Shown here: piece after piece, positions 24,481 to 36,437 of the stretch
Layout: the number at the start of each line of letters is the position of its first letter
Position numbering within the stretch: position 1 is the stretch's first letter
Source: Ostrinia nubilalis
Taxonomy: Eukaryota; Arthropoda; Insecta; Lepidoptera; Crambidae
Reading direction: 5' to 3'
Assembly (NCBI RefSeq): GCF_963855985.1
Contig: NC_087099.1
Location: 10,632,001 to 10,696,000 of the forward strand
DNA: 64,000 nt
The notes under the pieces: model-generated
Seen by the model: the letters and a program-made list of their open reading frames with translations, nothing else
Told to the model about the DNA's origin: nothing
Databases searched by the model: none
Translations under genes and position numbers: made by a program

Positions 24481-24713
24481 GCGCAAAGTGTTCGTGTCAA
24501 AACTTTTGTATAGAGCCGGGTAATGGCTTACGAAATTTTTCCCCTGCCTCGTGACTTTTTTTTGTACAGTTCAGCTTTTAAACTGGGGTCGTGAAGTTGT
24601 GTTAAAAAATTCTGGATCGTTGATACGGTTATTGCATAGGTTTTTATGTATTGGGCAGATGCCTTCTCCGCTAGGTGTGCGCCGCACGATTCTGTTATAG
24701 TATGGACAACAGT

Positions 24714-24991
24714 GTCAGTTGTAAATAAGGATTTGTATAGACCATACGTATCGCTGAAGTGGATCCGCTCCGAACTTTACAACCCGTAATGATTTTATGT
24801 GAAGTTAATTGAGTATTAAATACATTATTACAATTTATTGTTATTTACGGTGATCCAACAAGAAACTTAGAAGAATTTTATTACAGGTTTAGTGAATTTA
24901 GTGTTATTGAAAATTGTTTGAAGTGCATCAGTGTCGTCAGATATTCAATTGAGTGGTTTATTTGAAGATTTTAAAAGGATTATTGTTGCTT
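24714..24991 (+). other. possible 5' non-coding exon ending in a splice donor
   Basis: TCAGTT at 24714 resembles the arthropod initiator. The sequence that follows is UTR-like, with several short stops in all frames, and ends at T|GTAAGT (donor GT at 24992-24993), a full-consensus donor. No long open frame crosses it. It follows a 1.1-kb balanced block. Both ends are only motif matches, so the exon is a hypothesis; a matching acceptor was not identified in the window. Confidence 0.25.
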
Positions 24992-24997
24992 GTAAGT

Positions 24998-27900
24998 ATC
25001 CATCTAGACTCATCTTTTAAACATAATAGTAAATTTTATTAAGATGTTCCTAATTTGAATTGTTGTTAGTCTAGTTGACTGTTTTTATTGAATACAATTT
25101 AAAACAGGTTTTAAGGTTTTCAAAATATTATCCGTTGAATTTCTGCCTTCAAAAATCATTTGAGAAACATTTAAAACTTTTTTAATATCATCGTACTTCA
25201 CCTGAAAAATTTCACCATCATCATAGTTATTACTTAATTTCGAAATATTTATTTCAAAATTGTTCGAAATTCGAATCTGCACGTTTAAAAATAATAAATT
25301 TTACCTTCAGCGGCCCATCTCAAACTCTTTAAAGACCGAGTTGGAATGTATCGCGATAAAGGATGTCATCCGGATGGCCGGTCCTAAATGCAAAACCGAA
25401 TCATATGTAATGCCGGATCGTGACCCGATAGTGGACTTTACCCCCCAGAAGTCAAAGTTCATTATCGACTGCAGAACCGCGAAGGTCGATTTAGCCCTTT
25501 TTTGCCGAGACGAGACACAAGTTCTGACCTAGCTTTGGGAATTCATAAAATCAAAGCGTCCTCGCTTTGTTATTCTTCGAAGTCAATTTTGCTTTTTTTT
25601 GTCGCTACATAACATTTTTCGATATGAGTTCGATTCGGACCGATATCCGATTGAATGTTTAAATGCGCCTTTAGAATTATTCCGACTTCATTTTTTAAAT
25701 ATTAAGGTTTGTAAATTATTTGACCTTACTCCTTTAACTTTTTCTCGCATCTGAAACTGTGGCAGAAACATTTTCTTCCTTAGATTTTAATGGCTAATTA
25801 AAAACTTAACTGTTAATTTGATTTGGAAAAGCTATTACATATTAAAGCTTATTCCTTTAGATAATGTAAAACTTTTTCAATTCAACTCTAATAAATGTCA
25901 TTGGCATTCATGAAATTTTTATTGGCGACTCAGAATACTCCCTTTAAAAATGTTTTGATTCAAATTCGGAGTGAAATAAAATACAAAACCGCTAAGAGCA
26001 TTCCCTTCGCGGCACTCACTAAGTCGCCATATAAAATAAAAGGCAACAATACTGCCGGCACCTGTACAGAATTCACTGCTTTTATCACTTAGGTATTTTT
26101 GTGCAACTTCCTCAGATAGCGCTCTCTCAGGCTTGAGGAAATGAAATTCTTATCGTGGCTCAGTGTACCGAGGCACACTTCTTTCTGTTATCCGCGAAAG
26201 AAATATATGGGGGTACAGTCGCTTGCAATAACCGTCTGATTGCCCGGAATCAGCTAAATCTCTAGATCTAAAAATGCGGGGAAATTTTGGGGTGCGGATG
26301 GCTTCAAGTGATTCTATCAAGCGTTTGACTTAGATAGTGCTTGCTGAAATATTGAGGGGTTGCTTTGATGCGGGACTTTCCTCAGCAGCATTAGAAGCGG
26401 TATATGACATTCCTGTTAAAATAAATTATGCTTGGAATACGAATAGATAATGAATAAATCAAAAGGTAACCTCTCAGCAAGAATCTGGTGATGACACTGA
26501 AAAAGATAGTCTAAATCAGAGTTTAAATAATTAAGATTAACGACATAATCCATCAAGAGACCGCTAAAGCCACAGATATAAAAATCATGTAAAACGTTTG
26601 TAAAACATAACCGGCTAACATTTGGCAACAAACATCAGATACGTTAATACACTTACCGTGCGCCAAACAAAATACAGTGATTACAATCAGAAATCACAGA
26701 GAGAGCTTAAAATTTTCAACAATGATGTCCCCTTTTTCATTCTGACGCTTAACGAAATTTACGACTCCCGCGCCGGGGACGCTGCGTGCCTGATGCTTCT
26801 AAAAATGTGTCAAACTTTTTTACAAACTTCTTTCATTTAGTCTCGTCCGGCCTTGCGGGTTTTTATTTCTATTGTTTATTTTTTGGCCTCTATTGAAACG
26901 TCGTCGGGCAGATTTGAGCAACGGCGTAAAAAGTAGACGCTTCTGGGATAATGAAATGAAATTGCGCCTTTTAAATGCCCTTTGTGCGTACTGATACTGT
27001 TGTCGTTTGTTTTTTAGATCGAACGTCGAGTGACAACAATGCTTGAGATTTTAAATGAACTTTCTCCACTACTAGGAATTGCTAAAAAACTACAAAACCT
27101 TATCTATTTCATACACAGATGTTTATTTTACTAAGTTTGAAGCTTAGTTCGAGGATTCAGATGCGCTCATTTCTAAAACTAAGTTTTGATGTAAGTCCCG
27201 CGCGCATGGGAGCGGCGCAAACCGGTTAAAATCTTTTATTTTTAGTTCCGAACAGCCATGTAAACTCTCTTCTAATAAGAATTATTGGAATACTAATGAG
27301 TCCAAAGTTTAAAAAGTTGAAGAATTTAACTTACATAGTTAGAAATTGTATACTTTTGTCTGAGATTTCCATTACAAATGTGTACTTTGCGTTATTTTGT
27401 TGACAGCTATCTCAACTGAGAAGTTACAAATATTCATACTTACTCCTTAATAAATACAACAATAATCTTGAGTTATTAATCAGGCACAGTAATATTAGAG
27501 TCTCTCTCTGGAGATACATACTTATGAGTTTAGTGCAGAGGTATAAACTTTTCAAACGTAATAGGTATAATTTGCTTTTGCTAATAATTGATTTTTAGCT
27601 CCATGTGAAGAAGTAACACATAAAGTCATTTTACCAGATAAAGAAATAACCAATTCAATCCACTGAGATTTCAACCATCAGATCCAAATTAGCTCCAAAA
27701 TTACAAAACGTAATTTATTAAATCGAGTTCGTTTGTTAATGAGAAATTTAATTAACATGCGTGTTGATTATAACGTGATTATCGTATATCAAATCTGAAG
27801 CTATCAACACTCGTAAATTTAATTTGAATCGATGAATAGAGACTATAAATTGTATGGAACAGGTTGATTGATAAAATGAATTTTGATGGTGAGAATTTAA

Positions 27901-30900
27901 CATCTAAATCCCATTTATTTAGGCCCTTAGTAAATAACTATAAAGTTGTCACTGTCATGTTAAAAATAAACTTGATTATGACTCGTATGACTGTAGACAT
28001 AAAGGCTCAGAATTAAGCATACCATTAATGATTTTGTCATAGTTTTACTAGAGCTCTACTATTCTATGTAATAAAATACAAGTTTATTTCCGCAATTGTT
28101 TTGCTTCCATACACTTTACACGTTACAAATTAAAATAACGCATTATTTAATTCTATTAAACAATTCTACGGTTCTTGAAGTTAATTTAGTCCGCCCACTA
28201 GACAATAGACTCACACGGCTTCATTTTAATTAATTTTTTCAACTTAAAATTCAGTTGAGAACCAGTTTTGGCTCGAGAACTGTTGTAGATAGAGTTTAAA
28301 TAAATTAATAGAAAGCCTCTGTATAATTTCTGATAAGAAAATTACGTCTGTTTATTAATTACCTATTATTTTTGGCCCTAATTAGGTGTGTGTGGAGTTT
28401 GAAAGCACACAATAAGGTTTGGTTGCTTTCTCAGGGTTTTATTAAAATGTTAATGTACAGAAATGCCGGTGAAGTCTTTTGAAGTTTGCTTACTTATGTA
28501 CTGTATTATAAGTTATGATAGCGGCGGTATAATTTAATTGTTTATTTCTACTATTATGTTGTTCACATTGTAATAGACTCTACCAATTCAATTTACTATT
28601 TTCAGCAATTATCAATCATTTCAATTAATACATTTCATGTTATTTCCAAATGCCTTCATCTTGAATTAAATACAGGATGTATCAAAAGAAAGTTTATTTA
28701 CAACATTATTGTTAGTGACTCAAATAACTAAATGTTCATTTATTAAAATTGGTAAGTAGAGCGTGCACTTATAAATATTTGTTGTTATTGCCTCATAAAG
28801 AACAAATAATGGTCTTAAAATTGTTGCTGTTTGTTTATTTAGTATTTTCATTGAATTTCGGCGTCGAACAGAACTTCTGTTCGATTGGTATGTAAAAAAT
28901 GCGCATACAAAGTGCATTCATTAAGTTTTATACCCATTTCGCGTCAAAACAGATAAAACGTGCATTTTTATCAGTGTCAAGTTAAAATGTCTATTGAGGT
29001 ATCAAATTAGCTATCAGACAAAGGCGTGTTACAAGTTATACGCACACCTTGTAATAAAATGTATAGAGTTATGACCGAATAGACAGCGGAACACAACAGA
29101 ATACATATCGTAAAGTAGACGCGCCGATTAGTGTCGCCGTAAATGGAAAAACCAAATTCACTCAAATCTTATGCTAATTATGAAAAAAACTTCTATTTTT
29201 TAAACAACAAAAAGGTGTTCATATTTTCGACGTTCGAATTTCGAATTTAGAGACGCGTAGGCGCACGATACAGACGCGTAAAAGATTTTAATCTGTCCCG
29301 ATGTGGGCAGTGAGTTATAGATTTTTTTCTTTTAAAATATATTTCGCTGGTCTCCAATTCATCAACTAATGAGGTTTTACAACTTGATTCCTTCCTCTGT
29401 GCACTCAATCAAAACGACGCGGTTACTTAATAATAATAATAGCTGTAAATTTTGGAAAAATAATACCACCAACATTTGATTAGGTCTCTACGTTGTAATT
29501 GAGCGGAAAATATTGGTCGTCGGTCGTCTTTGAAGAAAGTGTCTCATCACAAAATACACATTATTTTAGTACATAAGGCCGCGTGCATACACAAGCGGTG
29601 CGGCCACAGCTGCCGGCATGTTAACTGACAGCTTTTAGATTAGGGCCCACCCTCTCGCCCCCCCACTTCCCCTCCCAAATTGAGAGCTCGCTGCACCGTT
29701 TTAAATTAGTAACGGTTACCAAATTGCCTTTTAATTTCGTGCCCGTTATTAAGAACATGTTTAGGTAATAACTCGGATTTTCTTCCCTTTGTGTTATCAT
29801 TCCATTTTTTTGTTCACCTGTGCCTTAGTTTTTAATCCATTCCTTTTAAAATATTTCATCGATTCGTTTCAATATTTATTATAAACTATGAATTTAATAT
29901 ACTTATTCAATTTCAATATTAAAATGTCGAGTGATCTCAAAAGATAACAATCGACCGCATCCGAAATAAAACCCCAACAATGAACTTGAACATTACAAAA
30001 TATTGTATCAGCATTAATATTAAATGCAATCCCGAGTTCAATATTGAGTTACAAGTAACAAGAACAACAGTCGGACATTGAGAAATCTTTCATCTCATCT
30101 GTATCGGTACCCGGCAGTTATTCATTGTGTGTTTTTTCTTTCGTTTTTTCGTCCGCTGAGCCCGGGGCGCGGCGGCCCTGCCCTAGCCGCGAGTTTCGTG
30201 GCCCAACCCTAATTTTAATGGCTGCTCACCTCGTCACATCCGGATAACAAAGTATGGAATAGATTCAAGTTTGAATATTTAAAAATAGAAACGGTTCTTT
30301 TTTTAAAAGTACAATAATATTCTTCTTTTATTAAACAGAACAATCAGCGAGGTCGTTAGTGTGAGTAGGCATTGAATGATAGCAATTTTATATTGTTTGC
30401 CCGTCATTTCCAGTAGGCGGATCTAATTGCCTTAATTAATCTGCTATAAATCAGTCATTTATTGGTTGGTTTGATGTGGCAAACACACATCATGTGTTAT
30501 TATTCACTGGTTTTTGCTTACTTGATGATTCTACTGCGAATCGTTCAACGTATACGAATATGAAATCTTTAACACTAAGATTAACAACTGTTTATTCCTC
30601 AGTTTTTTGTTCTGAAGCATCCAAGCCATTCGTCGTATTTCTCAAGTTCCACTGGTTTTCTAGAATGTAATTGTTAGTTTATCATGATTATTTATTGCAT
30701 AATCAGTGTTTATTGCTCTTCACTTTTCCGTTTTAAATTTACGATTATGGACTGAACTCAAAACAGCAGGTAATTAAGACGTCGTTAGATAATGTGGTAC
30801 AGAATACTGAGAATTTGAAATAAGTTAAGACGGACATAAATATTAGTTAAGACATTGTCTCACTCGCATCGTGCTGTGTGAAAGACGTTCTGTCACGATC

Positions 30901-31525
30901 TTGAAGACCTTGATGATAGAAACATCTTTGGTTTAAGATTAATGGTTAATAGCACACTTACGTGTCATAATTTTTTTGTACAATTTTTTAATACTGCTTA
31001 CCAATTTTCCAAGAATGTCATTGATGATTTTATTCACCTGTCAGCACTTTCCGTCTATCCTTGCCTTTTTAAAATGTTTTAAAGCTTAACCAACGTGTCT
31101 TTGAGCCGTGAAAGTCTCACTCGAAACACTTGTAAGGCGATCGTTATTGGCTAAAGTCTCTGCCACATTATCCATCATCCTGCATTTGTCATTCCGTGTT
31201 AGATTCAATATCCATTAAGCCAATATTCAATGAAACGTTAACTATACTAAGCGTATCAGCTCAATCCATTTCCCGGCATAAATTAATTAAACCCATTCGA
31301 ATTGGATTTCTGTGTTGGAAGCGTATTAATACAAACTATAAGTCATCCGCAGTGCACTCGGCCAACAGCTCGGCAAGCTGATGCATGAATTACGGGTGTC
31401 GGGTCTCTTCGACCCCGTGTCGGATCGACCGACGCTTTTTGTTATATTCAACCCTTAATTGCTGAAAAGTTTTCACGCCGTACCGCTGGTCACGCGTATT
31501 TTATTACTATGAAATTGAATTATTT
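24998..31525. other. no recognised gene
   Basis: A long stretch without recognisable exon or element. Balanced sub-blocks lie at about 25320-25540, 26700-26840, 29220-29330, 29580-29760 and 30090-30240 and could be conserved non-coding sequence. The frame at 25260-25532 follows an acceptor-like TTTTACCTTCAG (ending about 25311) but its product is unrecognised. The remainder is AT-rich with short frames only. Confidence 0.4.
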
Positions 31526-31990
31526 ATGGCACCGAGCACGAGAGCGACCATTGTGCGCCGCGGAACGCGGCAGCTGAATTTTAATATTGAAATTATTTAC
31601 GCGGCCATTTCCTACACAAGATTAGTATATTGTCCTTGTCAAAATGACAGAATCAGAGCGAGAGGCTTAATTGCGTCGCCCCTAAAGCCTTGTCCGAGAT
31701 TTATGTATATCCAATCCGGGCGCCTAATCCCGCTCCTGCCGGGTCCATCCGACCCGGGAAAGGTTTTCCCGGTTATTTTCCGTGGAACTTTTAATCCAGC
31801 CGAATACCGACATACATCATACCGGATTAAGAGGTTTAAATTGGAAGTTACCGACGTCCGAAATAAATTTAAATCGGCTGGCACACGGTATTGTGATATC
31901 GGTTCAGATGCTAAATGGGAGCCAATTTTATACCGCAACTAAATCTTCTAAAGAACGGTTAGAAAAGTCCGTTTATATTTACATTGGAAT
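31526..31990. promoter_or_regulatory. possible enhancer block with three K50 homeodomain sites
   Basis: A balanced block open on both strands (plus frame 31526-31942, 138 codons; minus frame 31639-31938, 99 codons); neither product is recognised. It holds TAATCC at 31725-31730 and 31792-31797 and its reverse GGATTA at 31824-31829, three sites within 105 bp. TAATCC is the core bound by lysine-50 homeodomains (Bicoid, Otd/Otx, Pitx, Gsc, So-type). This pattern fits an enhancer better than a gene, but no comparison was possible. Confidence 0.3.
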
Positions 31991-32650
31991 AACCGCGGGG
32001 CTTTATTAAATTACGTACACCTTTATAATTAACTCATTTATTTGCATGTTTGTTTAATATTAAATTATTGTCTTTAACAAATAACAGGCTATCGTGTAAA
32101 AAGTCAAAACAATGGATACATAATTACATTTTTCTTTTTTCGATGCATCCAAAATAGCGATGTATTAATTAACAAGATAGGTGCTTCGCGATGTAAATTC
32201 TTCATTATTTATACAATATAAATAAGAAAGACTAAAGTGTCAATAACACATTTATTGCGCACATGTGAAATTAATTAATTAGCCAAATTATATTTTTACA
32301 TTTTATTTCTTTAGCTCTACATGAGTCAGTTATAATTAATTGATTAATTAAATACCATAACGTTAACTATAAGAGTCTAAAAAGTAACCTTTTTTTTTTC
32401 AAATAACTGTAAAATGTTTTTCAAAATCTAGCAACTTTTCTCTGTAAAAAATATACATAAATATTTTCCCACATATTCGAGTAGGCATATGAGTATGTAA
32501 GCCTATGAAAACAATGCTATGTAAGCAGCTAAGTATCGGAACGAAATTAAAACGGTTAGGTACCAATAAGGGTGTTGTAAATCATGGGAATGCCTAGCAT
32601 GCGACCCTCTCAAGTGGACCTTTAGGGGACACCTGACCTGCCTGCCGCTG
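31991..32650. repeat. AT-rich region with a diverged relative of the 35.8-36.4 kb repeat
   Basis: 32250-32285 (GCGCACATG, TAATTAATTAGCC) resembles 35865-35893. 32300-32390 (TTTATTTCTTTAGCTCTACA then TACCATAACG and TAACTAT) resembles 36345-36420. The order is the same. This suggests an old duplication whose copies are now separated by the foldback element. The rest is unique AT-rich sequence. Confidence 0.4.
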
Positions 32651-32772
32651 ATACGTGGGACACCCTGTATGTGTAGATATATAGGGTTGTGTTTGGCTGC
32701 ATATCGATGGCCTGAAACGTGGGACATCCTGTATATAAAGGCTGTGTTTGGATGCATATCGATGGCTCTTGG
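32651..32772 (-). repeat. two-unit minisatellite with CACCCTGTAT motif
   Basis: Two imperfect units, 32651-32711 and 32713-32765. Each runs ACGTGGGACAYCCTGTAT through GGCTGTGTTTGG to TGCATATCGATGGC. The GGGACACCCTGTAT motif equals the end of the foldback element further on, so the array may derive from such an end. Overlapping minus frames here are by-products of the repeat. Confidence 0.65.
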
Positions 32773-33187
32773 TGGCCAAGTGTAAGATAAATCATGCAAA
32801 TGTTCAGCATAGCATATGTAGTGGAACTTTGGGCTATCATAGGCACAAAGGTGAATTGATTATGTATAAGATTTAGGTCTTAGTGTTGCATAAAAAGTGT
32901 TTTTACATTTGGGTACACTCTCTTGAAAAATAATTCCAATTAAAAAAAAAATTACAATTTACTTAGAAAAAAATGCTTAACAGTAATCATAATCAAAACC
33001 ACCAATAATTGCAAAACTACAGCAATAAGCGCTTCAAATCCAGTTGCATTTCCAAAATGACAATCATAATTTCCCCCGTTTCTAATTTTGCAATTTAGGC
33101 ACGTGAATACGTGATACATCACGTGGCCGTGTCAGCGTTAATCTATTTATGCGCGGACAGACGTACTGATACACACGTAGTATGATG
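32773..33187. other. no recognised gene
   Basis: AT-rich spacer. CACGTGAATACGTGATACAT and a second CACGTG near 33122 are the only distinctive motifs. Confidence 0.45.
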
Positions 33188-33763
33188 CATACAGGGTGTG
33201 AAGTTGTCTGAAAACTGAAACGTTGATGCACATCACTATCTCAAGCGGAGTTAACGCTGATTAAGAGTGACGTAGACACACCTATGGGCTTGTAAACAAA
33301 AAGCATTAAATTCACTGACTAAGCGTACTTGGTCCTTCTCCTTACGTAATGAAACGGGGATTCTATAGTAATGAAACATCCAAGTTACCTACACAATATG
33401 GTGACGAAGATAAGTTAGAGAATATAAGACTAGGATTCACGCTGAACTGATGCACGCTATCATGATAGAAGTTTGGCTCTACATAAGAAGGTAATGATAA
33501 CTTTTTTAGAGTGCAAGCAAAATTAACTCTTCTTGGAGTTACTGTACATGAAAATGTTTTGATTCATTATCAAAATTTAATAATTATGTTAAGTACCTAT
33601 AATACTATAATAATGCATACCGTTATGATGTTACCAAAAAATCCAAATTGAAATATTTGTAATTTCTCCAAACAAAAAATATCGCTCACCCTAATCTATA
33701 ATTACGTTACCACGCATCTGAGTTGTATGTAAAGTTTTTACCTAACTTTCCCCATACACCCTG
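33188..33763. mobile_element. possible element ending in CAGGGTGT / ACACCCTG
   Basis: The left edge TACAGGGTGTGAAG (from about 33188) and the right edge CCATACACCCTGTA (ending about 33765) share a 10-bp inverted terminus TACAGGGTGT, like the foldback element that starts immediately to the right. It may be a related element that served as the insertion site for the foldback. Evidence is limited to the ends. Confidence 0.4.
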
Positions 33764-34375
33764 TATACAGGGTGTCCCGTAATGTAACGTCAAGCCGGAA
33801 CTGGGTGTTGAGGCAAGTTGTGCTGGTTATCAGAAAAATATAAAAAAAAATCTATGTGGCATATTTTAAAAATAATAGGCATTTAAAAAAAATCTAAAAA
33901 TTCTTCTCCAGGTGACGGTCCTTTTACTGGTGTTGCCACAAATCTTCACTTTTTCCAAATTTTTTTTTTGTTATGTAACCCTGAATAATGCTTCTCTAAA
34001 TTGTTATCAAAATTACAAAACCAGCTGCTCCAACTTGGATGAAAAAAATACATTATTCCCAAAAAAAATATCAAAATAAAAATTTTGCCTAGTTTAAACT
34101 GACTGTACTGAAAAAAAATTGTACTACGCGAGTGTGGCAAGTGACGTCATAATTTGGCGCATTTAGTAAGGATTCCAAAATAGTATAACACTTTGTAAAA
34201 TCTTGCTGTAACTGTCGACAATTTTTGTTTATTGGAAATAATCCCGTTTTTAACTTTATCTACCTTGGTTAAAAATATTATTCTAATGTGCCCAAAATTC
34301 AAGTTTCTGGCTTAAGTGAGGTGGAGAAGCCATTTTAAAAGGTATGAGCGGGACGGAGAGGGCCATCTTACCAAG

Positions 34376-34942
34376 CAGGGATGTTATGGATATCCGTAAC
34401 CGTAACCGAAACTATCGGATATCCGAAATAAAAAAATGTCCATAACCGTAACCGAAACTGATTCAAAAGTTACGGATAGTTTCGGATAAAGGCCAAACTG
34501 CAAAACTCTATGAAATCTGCAGTATACACGCCGCAGCTGCAATGCCGCGCTGCCGATTTCATAGTTTTGCAGTTTGCGGTTGCAGTTTGCGGTCTGCGGC
34601 GGCCCGTCTTGGAATTGTACCTTAAATCTTAATATTTGTTACCAACTTGTCTGGCATTCGCTGGCACCATCTAATATGCCAGCCTGTTTTACCTTTATCA
34701 TACATAGGTGTCGTCTTAGTTTGTACGTAAAGTAGCTATGTGGGTCACGCTCACGCAGCATCTTGCTATTTGTATTATACCTACATTTTTGAAAACTAAT
34801 AATTCCGTAACCGAAATTATCCGAGACTTTCGGATAATCTGAAATGATTTCATATCCGTGACCATAACCGAAACCGGTATAATATTATTCTAATATCCGT
34901 AACCGTATCCATAACCGAAACTTCATATCCTTATTATCCCTG
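34376..34942. mobile_element. 567-bp hAT-type MITE nested in the foldback
   Basis: It begins CAGGGATGTTATGGATAT and ends ATATCCTTATTATCCCTG, imperfect inverted ends. It is flanked by a perfect 8-bp target duplication TTACCAAG (34368-34375 and 34943-34950), the hallmark of hAT transposition. Both subterminal regions are packed with CCGTAACCGAAAC and TTTCGGATA repeats, as expected for transposase-binding sites. It carries no coding sequence. It inserted into the foldback loop after that element was already in place or while it was mobile. Confidence 0.9.
34495..34575. repeat. 81-bp hairpin inside the hAT MITE
   Basis: AAACTGCAAAACT(CT)ATGAAATC at 34495-34517 is mirrored by GATTTCATAGTTTTGCAGTTT at 34555-34575, with a 2-nt bulge. 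The loop is rich in GCCGCAGCTGC. It is followed by further GCAGTTTGCGG repeats. It may be a third level of nesting or part of the hAT element. Confidence 0.8.
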
Positions 34943-35042
34943 TTACCAAGTACAAGTGCAGGCAGAGCAGGTAGTAAAGGCGCGCGCGCACGGGTGACTT
35001 TTGTCACAGTATGTCAACTACTAATTACTGTCATGGTGACAA

Positions 35043-35085
35043 AAGTTTCTGTGACTGACTGTACGGTAGTCAGTCACAGAAACTT
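35043..35085. repeat. perfect 18-bp hairpin with a 7-nt loop
   Basis: 35043-35060 and 35068-35085 are exact reverse complements (AAGTTTCTGTGACTGACT), separated by GTACGGT. It lies at the inner edge of the right foldback arm and overlaps it by 9 bases. Confidence 0.95.
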
Positions 35086-35741
35086 GAATTTTGGGCACAT
35101 TAGAATAATAATTTTTAACCAAGGTAGATAAAGTTAAAAACGGGACTATTTCCAAAAAACCAAAAATTGTCGACAATTACAGCAAAAATTTACCAAGTGT
35201 TATACCATTTTGGAATCCTTACTAAATGCGCCAAATTATGACGTCACTTGCCACACTCGCGTAGTACATTTTTTTTTCAGTACAGTCAGTTTAAACTAGG
35301 CAAAATTTTTATTTTGATATTTTTTTTGGGAATAATGTATTTTTTTCACACAAGCTGGAGCAGCTGGTTTTGTAATTTTGATAACAATTTAGAGAAGCAT
35401 TATTCAGGGTTACATAACAAAAAAAAAATTTGGAAAAAGTGAAGATTTGTGGCAACACGAGCAAAAGGACCGTCACCTGGAGTAGAATTTTTTGATTTTT
35501 TTTAAATGCCTATTATTTTTAAAATATGCCACATAGATTTTTTTTTATATTTTTCTGATAACCAGCACAACTTGCCTCAACACCCAGTTCCGGCTTGACG
35601 TTACATTACGGGACACCCTGTATACTATATTGCAACGGCGTGAACGCTGGATGAGGACGTAAATCATTAATCAGCAGCGTCATTTGTTTCTGGTGAAATT
35701 ATTAATGACGCCGGGATTACAGCGATGGCCGTTTAAAACTA

Positions 35742-35893
35742 TTGTGGTAGCTTTTTGTTTGCAAAAATAACCGAATTTATGTGCTTTTGTTTACCTTTAA
35801 TCGGATATCTACGTATAATATACTTAAGCAATTACATTCTTTTATAACTGAATGAAAGATGTGCGCACATGAAACGGTAATTAATTTATTAGC
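35742..35893 (+). repeat. direct repeat, copy 1
   Basis: The segment from GTAGCTTTTTGTTTGCAAAA to ATTAGCCC matches 36438-36600 in the same orientation: both share AAAATAACC, TATCTACGTAT, ACTTAAGCAATTACATTC and CTGAATGAAAGAT. The copies are about 700 bp apart and separated by the tandem dimer at 36021-36274. Confidence 0.75.
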
Positions 35894-36020
35894 CCAGCAC
35901 TTAACTCAGTCAGTATGGGGATTGGGAGTGGCACGGGAGTGATGACATTGACTGACATTAATGACGTGACAGAGCATACAAATCTGAAGCACATTTGACG
36001 TTCCAAAAACACCTGCCCCC

Positions 36021-36274
36021 CTAGACAAAACGCACTTTTTGATCGAATCGAAAATCGAATCCGTCAAATTCCATACAAAAAAGGGGCTTTTCGACCACTT
36101 TTCGACTGGTTTGCGATTATTATTGCACTTTGTCTAGACCCACTGCCCCCTTAGACAAAACGCACTTTTTGATCGAATCGAAAATCGAATCCGTCAAAAC
36201 TCCATACAAAAAAGGGGCTTTTCGACCACTTTTCGACTGGTTTGCGATTATAATTTGCACTTTGTCTAGACCCA
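36021..36274 (+). mobile_element. tandem dimer of a 130-bp MITE-like unit
   Basis: Two nearly identical copies start at 36021 and 36151 (period 130). Each begins CTAGACAAAACGCAC (TTAGACA in copy 2) and ends GCACTTTGTCTAG, so each is itself an inverted-ended unit. The interior contains GATCGAATCGAAAATCGAAT and CTTTTCGACCACTTTTCGAC. It is a tandem arrangement of a short non-coding element. Confidence 0.85.
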
Positions 36275-36437
36275 CTGTGCCTCTTCCATACCTCAGGCAC
36301 TGACTAGAGTTAGTTAACTGCTAGAACCATAGCTAAGTTTTTTTTAATACCATTTCATTTCTTTGGCTCTTTAAGTCAGATCAATGGAATACTACTTATA
36401 ACGGTAACTATGAGTATCTTGACAAGAAACCCTTATT

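Larger units (their letters stand above)
33766..35622. mobile_element. 1.86-kb foldback element with about 545-bp inverted arms
   Basis: The arms 33766-34309 and 35077-35622 are near-identical reverse complements with only scattered differences. The termini read TACAGGGTGTCCCGTAATG. The element starts CAGGG at 33768 and ends CCCTG at 35618-35620 region, flanked by TATA on both sides, so the target duplication is TA or TATA. The arms contain mirrored 64-codon frames (33946-34140 minus, 35248-35442 plus), which are low-complexity, not genes. The loop holds a nested hAT-type MITE and a small hairpin. No transposase is present. The superfamily is unknown to me; transcripts through it would form a long hairpin RNA. 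Confidence 0.9.

Noticed and set aside
31526..31942. 138-codon plus-strand frame, longest after the LINE frame
   Set aside because: The opposite strand is open over 99 codons in the same place, no domain is recognisable, and the region reads like a motif-rich non-coding block.
33946..34140. 64-codon frame, repeated almost exactly at 35248-35442
   Set aside because: The two are mirror images in the arms of the foldback; low-complexity, Phe/Lys-rich, no domain.
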